Shown one piece after another: positions 25,978 to 35,116 of a stretch of DNA of 64,000 nt. Position numbers and translations under genes: made by a program. The notes under the pieces were generated by a model. That model saw nothing but the letters and a program-made list of their open reading frames with translations, was not told the DNA's origin and did no database searches. This DNA is from Candidatus Kouleothrix ribensis (GTDB lineage: Bacteria; Chloroflexota; Chloroflexia; Chloroflexales; Roseiflexaceae): positions 3,844,001 through 3,908,000 of the forward strand of contig JADKGW010000001.1 of assembly GCA_016722075.1 (NCBI GenBank), written 5' to 3'. Every line of letters starts with the position of its first letter. Position 1 is the first letter of the stretch.

Positions 25978-27486
25978 ATGAACACATACGATCCCCCGAT
26001 CTTCGAGCTATCGGCGCCCGGCAAGATCGGCGTGAATTTGCCGAAACTCGACGTGCCGGCTGCCGCGCTGCCGAGCGAGCTACTGCGGCAAGACGACCTC
26101 ACGGCCATGCCCGAGCTGACTGAAACCGAAGTCATGCGCCATTTCACCCGTATTAGCCAGCGCAACTACTGCATCGACACCGGCATGTACCCGCTGGGCA
26201 GCTGCACCATGAAGGCGAACCCAAAGCTGCACGAAGAGGTCGCGCGGTACGCCGGGTTCGCTGCATCGCACCCATTGCAGGGCGACGCGCTATCGCAGGG
26301 CGCGCTGCGGCTGATGTACGAGCTCCAGTTGCTGCTCGGCGAGATCTCGGGCTTCGAGGCGGTATCGCTCCAGCCGGCCGCCGGCGCGCAGGGCGAATTC
26401 ACCGGCGTGCTGGTGTTTCGCGCCTATCACCTCAGCCGTGGCGACACCCAGCGCACAGAGATCCTGGTGCCTGATTCGGCCCATGGCACCAACCCCGCCA
26501 CCGCCGCCATGGTCGGCATGACCGTGGTCGAAGTGCAGGGCGACGCGTATGGCAATGTCGACCTGGCCGACCTGCGTGCCAAGCTGTCGCCGCGCACCGC
26601 CGGGCTGATGCTCACGAACCCAAACACCGTCGGCATCTTCGAGCAGCATATCCGTGAGGTGACCGAGCTGGTGCATGCTGCCGGCGGCCTGATGTACGGC
26701 GACGGCGCGAACTTCAACGCCATCCTGGGCATCGTGAAGCCAGGCCAGGTCGGATTCGACTTCATGCACTACAACCTGCACAAAACCTTCACCACCCCGC
26801 ACGGCGGCGGTGGCCCTGGCTCGGGGGCGGTCGGCTGCACCGCCGCGCTGGCGCCATTTCTGCCCGGCCCGCGCGTCCGTATCAGCCAGCAGCCAGCGGC
26901 GGATACCTCGCAGCTCACGTACGAGTTCTTCACGCCCGAGCAGTCGATCGGCCGGGTCAAGTCGTTCGCCGGCAACTTCGGCATGCTCGTGCGCGCGTGG
27001 ACCTACATTCGCACATTAGGCGCCGACGGGCTGCGCGAGGTGAGCGAGACGGCCGTGCTGAACGCGAACTACCTGCGCGTCAAGCTGCACGGCACCTACC
27101 CGCCGGCCTACGACCGGATCTGCATGCACGAGACGGTGCTGAAGGGCCAGATCGCCGAGGCGCCGCAAGCGCGCACGCTCGACATCGCCAAGCGGCTGAT
27201 CGACTACGGCTTCCACCCGCCGACGATCTATTTTCCACTGATCGTGCCCGAGGCACTGATGATCGAGCCGACGGAGACCGAGAGCAAGCGCAATCTCGAC
27301 GCGTTTGTCGATGCCATGCTCACGATCGCCGACGAGGCGCGCGCCGATATCGAGATCTTGCACCAGGCGCCTACCACTGCGCCCGTGCGCCGGCTCGACG
27401 AAGTGCGCGCCGCACGCCAGCCGGTGCTCAAGTACGACGCAGAGAAGTTCGCGAAGCTCCGCGCCGAGGGCGCAGCCAGGCAGTAG
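25978..27486 (+). CDS. gcvPB: glycine dehydrogenase (decarboxylating) subunit 2
   Basis: The 502-residue subunit binds pyridoxal phosphate through K269 in HYNLHKTFTTPHGGGGPGSG. Other marks are YPLGSCTMKANPKL, VPDSAHGTNPATA and MYGDGANFNAI. With GcvPA it forms the P-protein that decarboxylates glycine and loads the methylamine on GcvH. The start is set at MNTYDPP, with AAGGG 7 bases upstream; a GTG 21 bases earlier has no ribosome-binding site. It ends the cluster, followed by a perfect hairpin. Confidence 0.97.
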   Translation: MNTYDPPIFELSAPGKIGVNLPKLDVPAAALPSELLRQDDLTAMPELTETEVMRHFTRISQRNYCIDTGMYPLGSCTMKANPKLHEEVARYAGFAASHPLQGDALSQGALRLMYELQLLLGEISGFEAVSLQPAAGAQGEFTGVLVFRAYHLSRGDTQRTEILVPDSAHGTNPATAAMVGMTVVEVQGDAYGNVDLADLRAKLSPRTAGLMLTNPNTVGIFEQHIREVTELVHAAGGLMYGDGANFNAILGIVKPGQVGFDFMHYNLHKTFTTPHGGGGPGSGAVGCTAALAPFLPGPRVRISQQPAADTSQLTYEFFTPEQSIGRVKSFAGNFGMLVRAWTYIRTLGADGLREVSETAVLNANYLRVKLHGTYPPAYDRICMHETVLKGQIAEAPQARTLDIAKRLIDYGFHPPTIYFPLIVPEALMIEPTETESKRNLDAFVDAMLTIADEARADIEILHQAPTTAPVRRLDEVRAARQPVLKYDAEKFAKLRAEGAARQ

Positions 27487-27498
27487 CATATGTTCTTT

Positions 27499-27537
27499 GG
27501 GCGGTTTTTTGCGCTCAGAAGGCGCAAAAAACCGCCC
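27499..27537. terminator. perfect hairpin closing the gcv cluster, shared by convergent genes
   Basis: GGGCGGTTTTTTGCGC (27499-27514) and its exact complement (27522-27537) flank a 7-base loop. It lies between convergent genes and can act in both directions. The T-run lies within the stem, not after it, so factor-independent termination is probable but not textbook. Confidence 0.65.
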
Positions 27538-27567
27538 CCACATCGGGTGCCCCTCAGGCCGCCTACC

Positions 27568-28233
27568 CTACGCCAGCATGCGCTCCTGGATCATGCCACG
27601 CACCCCCGCGACCTGGCCGATCATGTCGATAACCTCGCGCCGCGCCGACACCTCGTGCGCAAAGTCGAGCTGGTCGGTCTCGATCGTCAGCACCGGGCAC
27701 AGCTCGAAGCGCCGCAGCCACTCGTCGTAGCGCCGGTTCAGCTGTGCCAGATACTCGGCCGGGATGGTGCGCTCGTACGGCCGCGAGCGCCCATTGATCC
27801 GCTCGAGCAGCGTCGGCACACTGGCGTGCAGGTACACCAGCAGCGTCGGCGCGGTCAGGCTACGCGTCAGCGACTGAAACAGCCGCCGGTAGGTGCGAAA
27901 GTCGCGATGCGAAAAGATGCGCTGCTCGAGTAGCCCCTTCACGAACACCTCGTAATCTTCGTAGATGCTGCGATCCTGGCACACCGCAATCGGCGTGTCG
28001 GCGATCTCGAGGTGCTGCTCGTAGCGCTGCGACAGAAACCAGATCTGCGAGTGAAAGCCCCAACGCTCGCGATCCTCGTAGTAGTCGTCGATATACGGGT
28101 GATCGGCAACCAGCTCGTAGTATGGCTGCCAGCCAAACTCTTCCGCCAGAATACCAACCAGCGTGCTCTTGCCGACGCCGATATTTCCGGCGATCGTAAC
28201 GTGCTGGCGGCGGGCAGGGTGCGGATGCTCCAC
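27568..28233 (-). CDS. deoxynucleoside kinase
   Basis: The 221-residue enzyme phosphorylates deoxynucleosides for nucleotide salvage. It has the P-loop AGNIGVGKST, a YYELVADHPYIDDYY helix that lines the substrate site, the DRSIYEDYEVF motif (the 'DRS/ERS' active-site segment) and a lid with RSRPYERTIPAEYL. The family includes deoxyadenosine and deoxyguanosine kinases; the base preference cannot be read. The GTG start at 28233 is preceded by AAGGAG 10 bases upstream; a longer frame begins in weak sequence. Confidence 0.88.
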   Translation of the reverse strand: MEHPHPARRQHVTIAGNIGVGKSTLVGILAEEFGWQPYYELVADHPYIDDYYEDRERWGFHSQIWFLSQRYEQHLEIADTPIAVCQDRSIYEDYEVFVKGLLEQRIFSHRDFRTYRRLFQSLTRSLTAPTLLVYLHASVPTLLERINGRSRPYERTIPAEYLAQLNRRYDEWLRRFELCPVLTIETDQLDFAHEVSARREVIDMIGQVAGVRGMIQERMLA

Positions 28234-28517
28234 GCGGCTATTCTCCTTGCACCGCATCGGCCGATACGGCACTCTGTTTCGATGGCCTTGGCTCCGGCGT
28301 GCAATTATACCGCCTCTCTGCCCATAGCCGGTCGTACGCGGTGCCCCGCAGCGGAATGTGCCTGCGGCACCGCCGGACGAGTCACCGTCCAGTCATGTAC
28401 GAAGATTGTTCGTAGTGTGCGATCAGTGCTAAACTCCCTGTCCCTTGATCGAATAAGCCTGTGCAACCCGAACACCGGCGCGCGCGCTTGCGCCACAGCT
28501 CAATATAGATCATACCG

Positions 28518-30074
28518 GTGAAAACCATGCATCCAGTAGGACTCTGCTCGCAATGGTCATGTGCGTACGCCCGGCGGCTTGGCATAGCCGTGTTGATCGT
28601 GGTGCTGATCATCGTTATCAATCGTGGCGGCACACCACGCCTGCCGCTCGCGAGCGCCGACCAGGCTCCGCGCGGGGCCGCTGGCCTCGCAGTTGTGTTT
28701 GCCATGCAGCAGCGCCTGCGCACTCGGCGCGCCCTGCTACCCGCCAGCGCTCACGTATCGCGGCTACGCGACGCGCTCCAGAGCCTGGTTGGCGGCGCAT
28801 TCAGCGCGCCCTTGTGGCTGCGGCTACCGGGCCGGCAGGGCACGCCGGATCAGCCTGCCGGCCAGCTGGCCGCGCTCTTGCCAATCGCGCGCGCCACGAC
28901 CGCACCCGGCGACCCTGCCCACACCCTGCCCGCGCTGCTCACGCCGATCGCCGGCTTCTTCGGCGCACAGTGGGCCGCGCTCGCCGCGCTCGATCCCGCG
29001 CAAGGCCAGCTCACGCTGATAGCCGGGCACCCGCAGGCCGTTAACGCCAGCGCCGAACGGCGGCTGCCCTGGCCGGCCGAGCTGGGCCAGGTGCCTGGCG
29101 CGGCCCTGCCGCTGGTGATCGAAACGCCGCAGGCCGACCCGCGGCTGGCCCAGCTATACGCCAGGCCCGGCCTCGCCACCGGCCCGCTCGTGATCGTGCC
29201 GCTATGCGCCGGCGATCAGCCGATCGGTGCGCTGCTGCTGGCGCTCACTCAACCACGCGCACTCGACGCCCAGGCGCTCCAGGCGGCCCCGCTGATCGCC
29301 GGCTATGCGGCCGCCGCGCTCGCGCACTCGCAGCTCTACGCCGAAGCCCAGCAGGCGCGCCAACTCAAGTCGAGCATCCTCGATACGATCAGCCACGAAT
29401 TTCGCACGCCGATCACCGCCATCCTGGGCTTCACCGAGCTATACCAGGAGCATGTGCTCGGCCCGGTCAGCGCCGAGCAGCACGAGGCGCTCGACGCAAT
29501 CTACCGCAACACGCACAGGCTGCTCAAGCTAGTCGACGATATGCTCGACCTCGCGCGCATAGCCACGGGCAAGCTCGATCTCCTGGCCGGCCCGGTACAC
29601 ACCGAGCTGTATGTCCGCGAGGCCAACACGCTGCTGGCGCCCAGGCTCGCGCAGCAGCAGGTGTCGCTCGCGCTCGAATTTGCCCAGCCGCTACCACTGG
29701 CCTGGGCCGACGCGCGGTGGCTCCGGCGCGTGCTGCTCAACCTCGTGGCCTATCTACTCCAGTCGGCGACGGTACACAGTATACGCATCCGCACCGGCAT
29801 CGCCGCCACACAGCATGGCACACCCGAGATCCAGATCGAGATCGCCGGCGACAGCTTCGACGTGCCAGAGCACGAGCGCGCCACGTTCTTCGAGGCGTTC
29901 GTGGTGCCAGCTGCTCAGTTCGTCAACACGCCGGCGCGGCTTGGCCTGGCGATCAGCAAGTATGCCGTAAGCGCAATGGGCGGGCAGCTCACGCTCGTGC
30001 AGCCGGCCGCAGGCGCAAGCGCGTTCTTGCTGACGCTGCGCACCGCCGAGGGCACGCTCGATCAGCCTACCTGA
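28518..30074 (+). CDS. GAF-domain sensor histidine kinase with degenerate ATPase domain
   Basis: The 518-residue protein has one hydrophobic segment near residues 21-35 (LGIAVLIVVLIIVI), a GAF domain (about 138-270) and a HisKA dimerisation domain with the H-box SHEFRTPI (H293). The HATPase_c part is odd. The N-box reads RRVLLNLVAYLLQSA without the metal-binding Asn of the usual NLLSNAxKYT. The G1 box has GDSFDVPEHE where DTGxGIP is expected. Of the G2 box only LGLAIS remains. It may bind ATP poorly or not at all. The GTG at 28518 and the ATG at 28527 are both possible starts. No response regulator is adjacent. Confidence 0.8.
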   Translation: MKTMHPVGLCSQWSCAYARRLGIAVLIVVLIIVINRGGTPRLPLASADQAPRGAAGLAVVFAMQQRLRTRRALLPASAHVSRLRDALQSLVGGAFSAPLWLRLPGRQGTPDQPAGQLAALLPIARATTAPGDPAHTLPALLTPIAGFFGAQWAALAALDPAQGQLTLIAGHPQAVNASAERRLPWPAELGQVPGAALPLVIETPQADPRLAQLYARPGLATGPLVIVPLCAGDQPIGALLLALTQPRALDAQALQAAPLIAGYAAAALAHSQLYAEAQQARQLKSSILDTISHEFRTPITAILGFTELYQEHVLGPVSAEQHEALDAIYRNTHRLLKLVDDMLDLARIATGKLDLLAGPVHTELYVREANTLLAPRLAQQQVSLALEFAQPLPLAWADARWLRRVLLNLVAYLLQSATVHSIRIRTGIAATQHGTPEIQIEIAGDSFDVPEHERATFFEAFVVPAAQFVNTPARLGLAISKYAVSAMGGQLTLVQPAAGASAFLLTLRTAEGTLDQPT

Positions 30075-30091
30075 ACCCACACCATGAAAAT

Positions 30092-30118
30092 GCGCGGGGC
30101 AGCGTAGCTGCCCCGCGC
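30092..30118. terminator. strong hairpin after the histidine kinase gene
   Basis: GCGCGGGGCAGC (30092-30103), loop GTA, GCTGCCCCGCGC (30107-30118). It lies between convergent genes. No T-run follows on the plus strand, but TTTTCAT follows on the minus strand, so it can serve the gene at 30145-32037. Confidence 0.7.
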
Positions 30119-30144
30119 GCAGGCCTCACTCGTATGAAGCGCTG

Positions 30145-32037
30145 CTACTGTGCCCAGGCCGGCCAGCGATCCTGCGCGTTGTTATTCGTCAGCGCAGCCT
30201 GGCCGCTACCGTCGGCGTTCATCACATAGATGTCGTAGTCGCCGTCGCGATTACTGGCAAATGCCAGCTGGCTGCCATTCGCGTTCCAGGTCGGCGCCTC
30301 ATCCTCAGCACTGCTGTTGGTCAGCCGCCGCAGGCTGCCGCCATTCGCATCGATCGTGTAAATCTCGGCATTGCCGTCGCGATACGAGGTGAACGCGATC
30401 GTCTTGCCGTCGGGGGCAATCCGCGGGTAGCGGTTGTCGGCGTTCTGGTTGGTCAGCTCGCGCACATTCACCAGCGTGGCCCACACACCATAGTTGGCGT
30501 CGTCGTCGTACTTCAGGTCGCCGCGCATGATCGTGTACACCCCACCGTTGCACTGGCGCTCCCAGAACAACGTCCGCCCGTCGGGGCTCCAGGTTGGGTA
30601 CTGGCTAACACAGCGATCCGAGGTCAGCCGCGCCGGCGTGCTGCCGGCCGCCCACATCACGAATAACTCGGGCACGCCATAGCGATCGGACACAAACGCC
30701 ACTTTGGTGCCGTCGGGCGAGATGCTGGCGTTATAGTCGCTGCCCGGCTGAACGGGGATATCGGGCGGGCCGTTGGTTGCCGACACCGGGTTGTTATCGG
30801 TGATGGCCAGCCGCTCGGGGATGCAGGTGTTCTCGAACGACCCCGAAAAGCCATATGGGAGCAGCGGCTGCTGATAGAGCTGGCGATGCGTCCCATCGCC
30901 GCGGCGCGAGTCGAGCGCCAGGCAGTTGCGCAACGGGTCGAAGCTGCGGCGCTGCGAGAACGGCACGCTCTCGGCACCGCCGCGCGATGGGTGCAGCGGG
31001 TCGCCGGTGATCTGGGCGCTGCCCGTCACCAGGTACAGCCAGACCTCGAGCTGATTGCCGCTCAGCGCATCCGAGGCATACAGCAGCGACGGCTGCGGAT
31101 CGGTGGCGGCCCAGGGCTGGCCCAGGTGTGGGTAGCGCCACTGGAAGTAGTGCTGGCCGACATTGCCCATCTCGACCTTATAGCCGGCCGGATTGTCGGG
31201 CACGTAGGTCAGCACGCGCCGCTCGAACAGCTGCACCAGCACGGTTTTCTCAACCGCCCCAATCTTCGCATTCGTCCAGTAGGCATCGGTGATCGGCAGG
31301 CCTAGCGCGAACAGCCAGTCGACCACCGGGCGCGTGCGAACTGCGCCACCCTCGATCACCGGCCCCTGTAGCAGCATAAAGTCCCAGAACACCTTCGGAA
31401 TATTATGCCCGGTCATGGTGTTGTACTGGGCGATCGTCGTCTCGGGGTAGGCGTCGAACAGATCCTGGCGAAACGAGATATTGCCGGCGCTGTCGAGCCA
31501 GGCGCCAATCTTCTGATTGAGCTGGCTGCGATCGCGATAGCCGTTGTTATCGTAGGTCGCCAGGTTCGTGAAGGCGGAGTAGGTTGGGCTGTTGGGGTTA
31601 TCGACCTTGGGGTTACCGGCCACCGGCACATCGGCCGGGGCGCGCAGGTCGTAATCGAACGGGTCGTTGCCCTTTTTCAGGTGGCCCGACACCAGCTCGA
31701 CCACCAGCAGGCCGTTGGTCGCGCCGCCCTGGAAGCTGCGGTCGTTAGGGTTATTGATCTCCATACGGGCCTTGTCGAAGTACTGCACGGTGCGCAGGCC
31801 ATTGATGCCCTGGCGGTAGAATTCGGCGTAGTCGAACCAGGGCTGCGGCCCCCAGTACCAGCTGCGGCCGCTGCGCACCTGCTGCGCATCGGTGCGCGCC
31901 CACACGGTGGTGAACGCGCCATCGGCGAACTGTGTGCGCCGCCCATCGAACGGTGCGGCGTGGGCAGGAACTGCGGCCAGTGCCAGTGCCACGAGCACCA
32001 GCGTGGCGGCCAGCCGCGGCATTGTTGATATCTTCAT
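30145..32037 (-). CDS. secreted PD40/TolB-type beta-propeller protein
   Basis: The 630-residue precursor has a signal peptide ending near residue 27 (AVPAHA). The N-terminal 300 residues form a module frequent in Chloroflexota exported proteins, with YFDKARMEINNPND, GLLVVELVSG, FERRVLTYVPDNPAGYKVEMGN and QHYFQWRY. The second half contains PD40 propeller blades such as SPDGTKVAFVSDRYGVPELFV, APDGKTIAFTSYRDGNAEIY and NGSQLAFASNRDGDYDIYV. PD40 blades usually mediate protein binding in TolB-like proteins; no catalytic domain is visible. GGAGGAGG lies 5 bases before the ATG. It is convergent with the histidine kinase. Confidence 0.85.
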   Translation of the reverse strand: MKISTMPRLAATLVLVALALAAVPAHAAPFDGRRTQFADGAFTTVWARTDAQQVRSGRSWYWGPQPWFDYAEFYRQGINGLRTVQYFDKARMEINNPNDRSFQGGATNGLLVVELVSGHLKKGNDPFDYDLRAPADVPVAGNPKVDNPNSPTYSAFTNLATYDNNGYRDRSQLNQKIGAWLDSAGNISFRQDLFDAYPETTIAQYNTMTGHNIPKVFWDFMLLQGPVIEGGAVRTRPVVDWLFALGLPITDAYWTNAKIGAVEKTVLVQLFERRVLTYVPDNPAGYKVEMGNVGQHYFQWRYPHLGQPWAATDPQPSLLYASDALSGNQLEVWLYLVTGSAQITGDPLHPSRGGAESVPFSQRRSFDPLRNCLALDSRRGDGTHRQLYQQPLLPYGFSGSFENTCIPERLAITDNNPVSATNGPPDIPVQPGSDYNASISPDGTKVAFVSDRYGVPELFVMWAAGSTPARLTSDRCVSQYPTWSPDGRTLFWERQCNGGVYTIMRGDLKYDDDANYGVWATLVNVRELTNQNADNRYPRIAPDGKTIAFTSYRDGNAEIYTIDANGGSLRRLTNSSAEDEAPTWNANGSQLAFASNRDGDYDIYVMNADGSGQAALTNNNAQDRWPAWAQ

Positions 32038-32322
32038 CGTTACCTCCTCCGCATGTCACAGCGATATTATCGTTATGACGATTGTAGACCTGTGGTGGTG
32101 GCACATGAATGAGGGCGCACTGAATAGGCCGTGAGCGATAGTTCACAGCAGACGATGCGGTTATCAGCGGTATATCATCTGGTGATACGAATCGTGCGCG
32201 CATGGCGCCCGTTCGAATTGGGCCAAACCGTGCCGGGGCAATTCAGGCCAGGTTGGCGGGCGCAGCCGCTGCCCAGCGAGCACGAGCGCTCGGTTGCAGC
32301 GTGCCGAAGGCGTGCGCCGGGG

Positions 32323-33378
32323 TTATTTGTGCGCTTGGGTCAGGCGCTTGCCCCAGGCGATCATCGGCCGCTCGATCCAACGATAGGTCGCCGAGGCCAG
32401 CAGCAGCACCCCCACCAGCCAGGCTAGTAGCGTCAGCGCGGGGCTAGCCATGCGCGGAACCAGATCGAGCACGATCGGGTGCATCAGGTAGATCGAGTAG
32501 CTGATCTGGCCCAGGTAGCGCAGGATCGGGTGGATCGGCCGTGCCCGCAGCAGGTAGGCGCATCCGAAACACACGCAGGCAGCCATCTGCGCGACCACCC
32601 AGCCCAGCTGCCCGCGCGAGTCGCCACGATCGACGAGCAGCGGCAACACCAGCAGCAGCGGCGTGAGCAGCGCGATTGCGGCCCCAACGCCTGGGTGAAG
32701 CGTGCCGCTATAGTGGCGATAGACCACCAGGCCAACCAGGATCAGGATCAGATGCGTGCTATAGCTGAACGCGAACGGCAGCGGCAGCACCAGCCCGGCG
32801 CCGATCGCGATCACAATCAACACCAGCGTAGCCGACGAGAAGCGCGCACTGAGCTTGAGCAGGAACAGCAGCGAGATCAGGATATAGAACAATAGCTCCA
32901 GCGTGAGCGTCCAGTAGAGCGCCATAAGGTGTGGGGCGCCCAGGAAGGCCTGGAACATCGTCAGGTTGGCCAGCACAATCAGGCCGGCACGCGCGGGTGG
33001 GCCGGCGAGAACGCGGCTGGCCTCTGCGTTCCCAATCGCAATGATCGCGATCAGATTGGCCCAGTAGAGTGGGAAGAGCCGGAAGAAGCGCCGAACCCAG
33101 AAGCTGGACAGCGAGCCCTGGCGCTCGAGCGACACCGGCAGAATGAAGCCGCTGCACAGAAAGAACAGCACCACGCCCCAGCTGCCAAGGTAGAAGTATG
33201 GCTCGATAGATGTGCGAAATGTTGCCGAGATCTGGGTGCAGGCGTGGCCCAGAACCACCGCTAGTGCGGCAATCCCACGCACGCCGTCTAGGAAGTCGAG
33301 GCGCGCCGATCCAGGTTGCACGGCGTTCGCGGCAGCCAGATCAGCCGCAGGTGACGCTGGGGGGCACGATGTTGGCAC
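32323..33378 (-). CDS. acyltransferase 3 family membrane protein (OafA/YrhL type)
   Basis: The 351-residue protein has about ten membrane helices and the family hallmarks: FLDGVRGIAALAVVLGHA (catalytic His at the end of the first helix), SFWVRRFFRLFPLYWANL (R-x-x-R-x-x-P-x-Y) and a C-terminal YLMHPIVLDL. It would acetylate or otherwise acylate a surface sugar. The GTG at 33378 is the furthest start; the protein proper starts near LDFLDG, so the exact start is uncertain. The 285-base gap upstream of the PD40 gene holds no recognisable gene. Confidence 0.88.
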   Translation of the reverse strand: MPTSCPPASPAADLAAANAVQPGSARLDFLDGVRGIAALAVVLGHACTQISATFRTSIEPYFYLGSWGVVLFFLCSGFILPVSLERQGSLSSFWVRRFFRLFPLYWANLIAIIAIGNAEASRVLAGPPARAGLIVLANLTMFQAFLGAPHLMALYWTLTLELLFYILISLLFLLKLSARFSSATLVLIVIAIGAGLVLPLPFAFSYSTHLILILVGLVVYRHYSGTLHPGVGAAIALLTPLLLVLPLLVDRGDSRGQLGWVVAQMAACVCFGCAYLLRARPIHPILRYLGQISYSIYLMHPIVLDLVPRMASPALTLLAWLVGVLLLASATYRWIERPMIAWGKRLTQAHK

Positions 33379-33451
33379 GATCGCGTCGCTTTATTGTGCA
33401 GGCTGAGTCGCTCGATTGCGTGCGCCGTCAGGCACCGCCCTGAATAATCCT

Positions 33452-34141
33452 CTACCCAACGATAGCTGCCAGCACGCGATCGGTGTCGGCCAGATCGGCC
33501 AGTACCGCGTCGGGCTGGTGGGCGCGCAGCTCATTCAGGCCAAACGGCCCGGTCGCCACCGCGATCGTACGCGCGCCGGCAGCGCGGCCGCAATCGATAT
33601 CGTTTGGCGTATCGCCGATCACCACTACGTCGGCGCCTACGAAGGCGCGGCCATAGCGCTGCCTGGCGCGCGCAGCCGCAAATGGCACCAGTTCGGCCCG
33701 GCTATGATGATCGCTGCCATACGCCCCGGCCTCGAGATCGAGGAAGTGCGAAAGCTGCATCATGTCGAGCTTGAGCTGCGCGATCGGCTGGAGGTTGCCG
33801 GTAAGCACCGATTGGATCACCGGCGCGGCGGCCAGGCGCTCGAGCGCCGCAGCGACGCCCGGCAGCACACGGCAGCGCGCCAGGAACTCGGCGCGGCGAA
33901 CAGTCAGCTCTTCGATATAGGCTGCGGTAAAGCGATCGAGCGACTCGATCAGCGCGTCGTGCCCCAGGTCGGCGAAGGTCTCGAGGATAATCTGGCGGTC
34001 GGTCTTACCGGCATAGGCATGGCGCGCCTCTGTCGAGGCCCGGCCGTACACACGGGTCATGGCGGCGCGCATCGACTCGCCGGCCACCCCGCCGCTATAG
34101 ATCAGCGTGCCGTCGATATCCCAGAGGATCAGCTTTTGCAT
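33452..34141 (-). CDS. HAD-superfamily phosphatase (phosphoglycolate phosphatase-like)
   Basis: The 229-residue enzyme starts MQKLILWDIDGTL with nucleophile D8 and acid D10. Motif II is SVLTGN and motif IV VVVIGDTPNDIDCGRAAG. The helical cap between residues 15 and 85 is of the C1 type seen in Gph and PpaX. The substrate is unknown. The gene follows the anchored protein at 34234-34929 on the same strand; between them lies a heptad repeat array. Confidence 0.88.
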   Translation of the reverse strand: MQKLILWDIDGTLIYSGGVAGESMRAAMTRVYGRASTEARHAYAGKTDRQIILETFADLGHDALIESLDRFTAAYIEELTVRRAEFLARCRVLPGVAAALERLAAAPVIQSVLTGNLQPIAQLKLDMMQLSHFLDLEAGAYGSDHHSRAELVPFAAARARQRYGRAFVGADVVVIGDTPNDIDCGRAAGARTIAVATGPFGLNELRAHQPDAVLADLADTDRVLAAIVG

Positions 34142-34148
34142 AATCGGC

Positions 34149-34233
34149 AGTCGGTGGTTGGCAGCCGGCAGTACGCACTCGATCGCAGCGCTCGGTGGCT
34201 GCTAACGGCTAACTGCCGACCGCTAACTGGCTA
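34149..34233. repeat. inverted heptad repeat array between two co-directional genes
   Basis: Left units AGTCGGT, GGTTGGC, AGCCGGC, AGTACGC (34149-34176) and right units GCTAACG, GCTAACT, GCCGACC, GCTAACT (34201-34228) are heptads in opposite sense: the complement of GCTAACT is AGTTAGC and of GCCGACC is GGTCGGC. The middle (34177-34200) is irregular. Confidence 0.7.
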
Positions 34234-34929
34234 CTACTTGGGCACAATCGGCGGCGCCGGCTTCTGCACATCGGGCAGATCGATCAGCTCGCGCGCAGGG
34301 TAGACCAGCCGATCGACCACGTTGCCCAGCCGGCGGAACTGTGGCGCCAGCTCGGTGTCGGCCATGGCGATATCGACCGGCACATCGATCCGGATCGGGA
34401 TGGTTACATCATCGAGCGGAATCTGCAAGTCGAGCTTAATCTTCAGCGGCGTACCGACCGGCAACACCAGGTTGATGTTATTCGCGTGCAGACGGTTGCC
34501 ATTGCCCAGGTCGATATCGGCGCCGACCAGCGCGAGCGGCACCGGCTCGACCAGCGTCACAATCGGCTCCTGGCTCACCGGCACCACGACGCCCTTACCC
34601 TTGAGCGGCAGCTGCTGGTCGAGCGGAATCGTTGTGCGGATATGCGCGGACTGAAGCTGCTGCACCACGTCGCGCAGCTCGGCCACGTTGCCCTGCGCGA
34701 AACCCTTGACATTCAGCAGGGTGCCGCCAAGCTCGGGGCGCCACTGGAGCACGAAGAACAGGCCAAACACCAGTGCGCCGATCAACACCAGATTGACCAC
34801 AAACGAGGTCACGATCATAGCCTTCCACAGCAGCGGCAGCTGAACAAACAGCGGCCGCACCTCGCGCGGGCCGGTGCTGTTGCGAGCGAGCAGGCTGAAA
34901 GGTGAGCGGCGAGCTTGTGAGTTGGCCAT
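34234..34929 (-). CDS. single-pass membrane-anchored protein of unknown function
   Basis: The 231-residue protein has a basic N-terminus (SQARRSPFSLLARN), one membrane helix (about 39-62, MIVTSFVVNLVLIGALVFGL) and an extracytoplasmic part of about 165 residues. This outer part repeats 'V/I-P-L/I' strands: TTIPLDQQLPLKGKGVVVP, DLQIPLDDVTIPIRIDVPV. It looks like a beta-rich domain; I recognise no family. The start has AAGGAGG 7 bases upstream, and a consensus-like promoter lies at 35021-35049. Confidence 0.75.
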   Translation of the reverse strand: MANSQARRSPFSLLARNSTGPREVRPLFVQLPLLWKAMIVTSFVVNLVLIGALVFGLFFVLQWRPELGGTLLNVKGFAQGNVAELRDVVQQLQSAHIRTTIPLDQQLPLKGKGVVVPVSQEPIVTLVEPVPLALVGADIDLGNGNRLHANNINLVLPVGTPLKIKLDLQIPLDDVTIPIRIDVPVDIAMADTELAPQFRRLGNVVDRLVYPARELIDLPDVQKPAPPIVPK

Positions 34930-35020
34930 GCCCGGCCTCCTTGTATTGCAAGTGTGTTCGGTGGTCGTGGGCTGCGCGTACGAGCACGATCTGCGCAACC
35001 GTGGCAGTACGTACGCGGGC

Positions 35021-35049
35021 AGTATATACCAGCCCGGCGCCTAACGCAA
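35021..35049 (-). promoter_or_regulatory. promoter of the membrane-anchored protein gene
   Basis: Minus-strand TTGCGT (35044-35049), 17-base spacer, TATACT (35021-35026). It lies 92 bases upstream of the ATG at 34929. Confidence 0.55.
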
Positions 35050-35116
35050 GACACTCTTTGTTGCGAAATGGCTTCAGAAACCGATCCCGCGCGGTGAGGT
35101 GTCAGAATGAAGCAGC

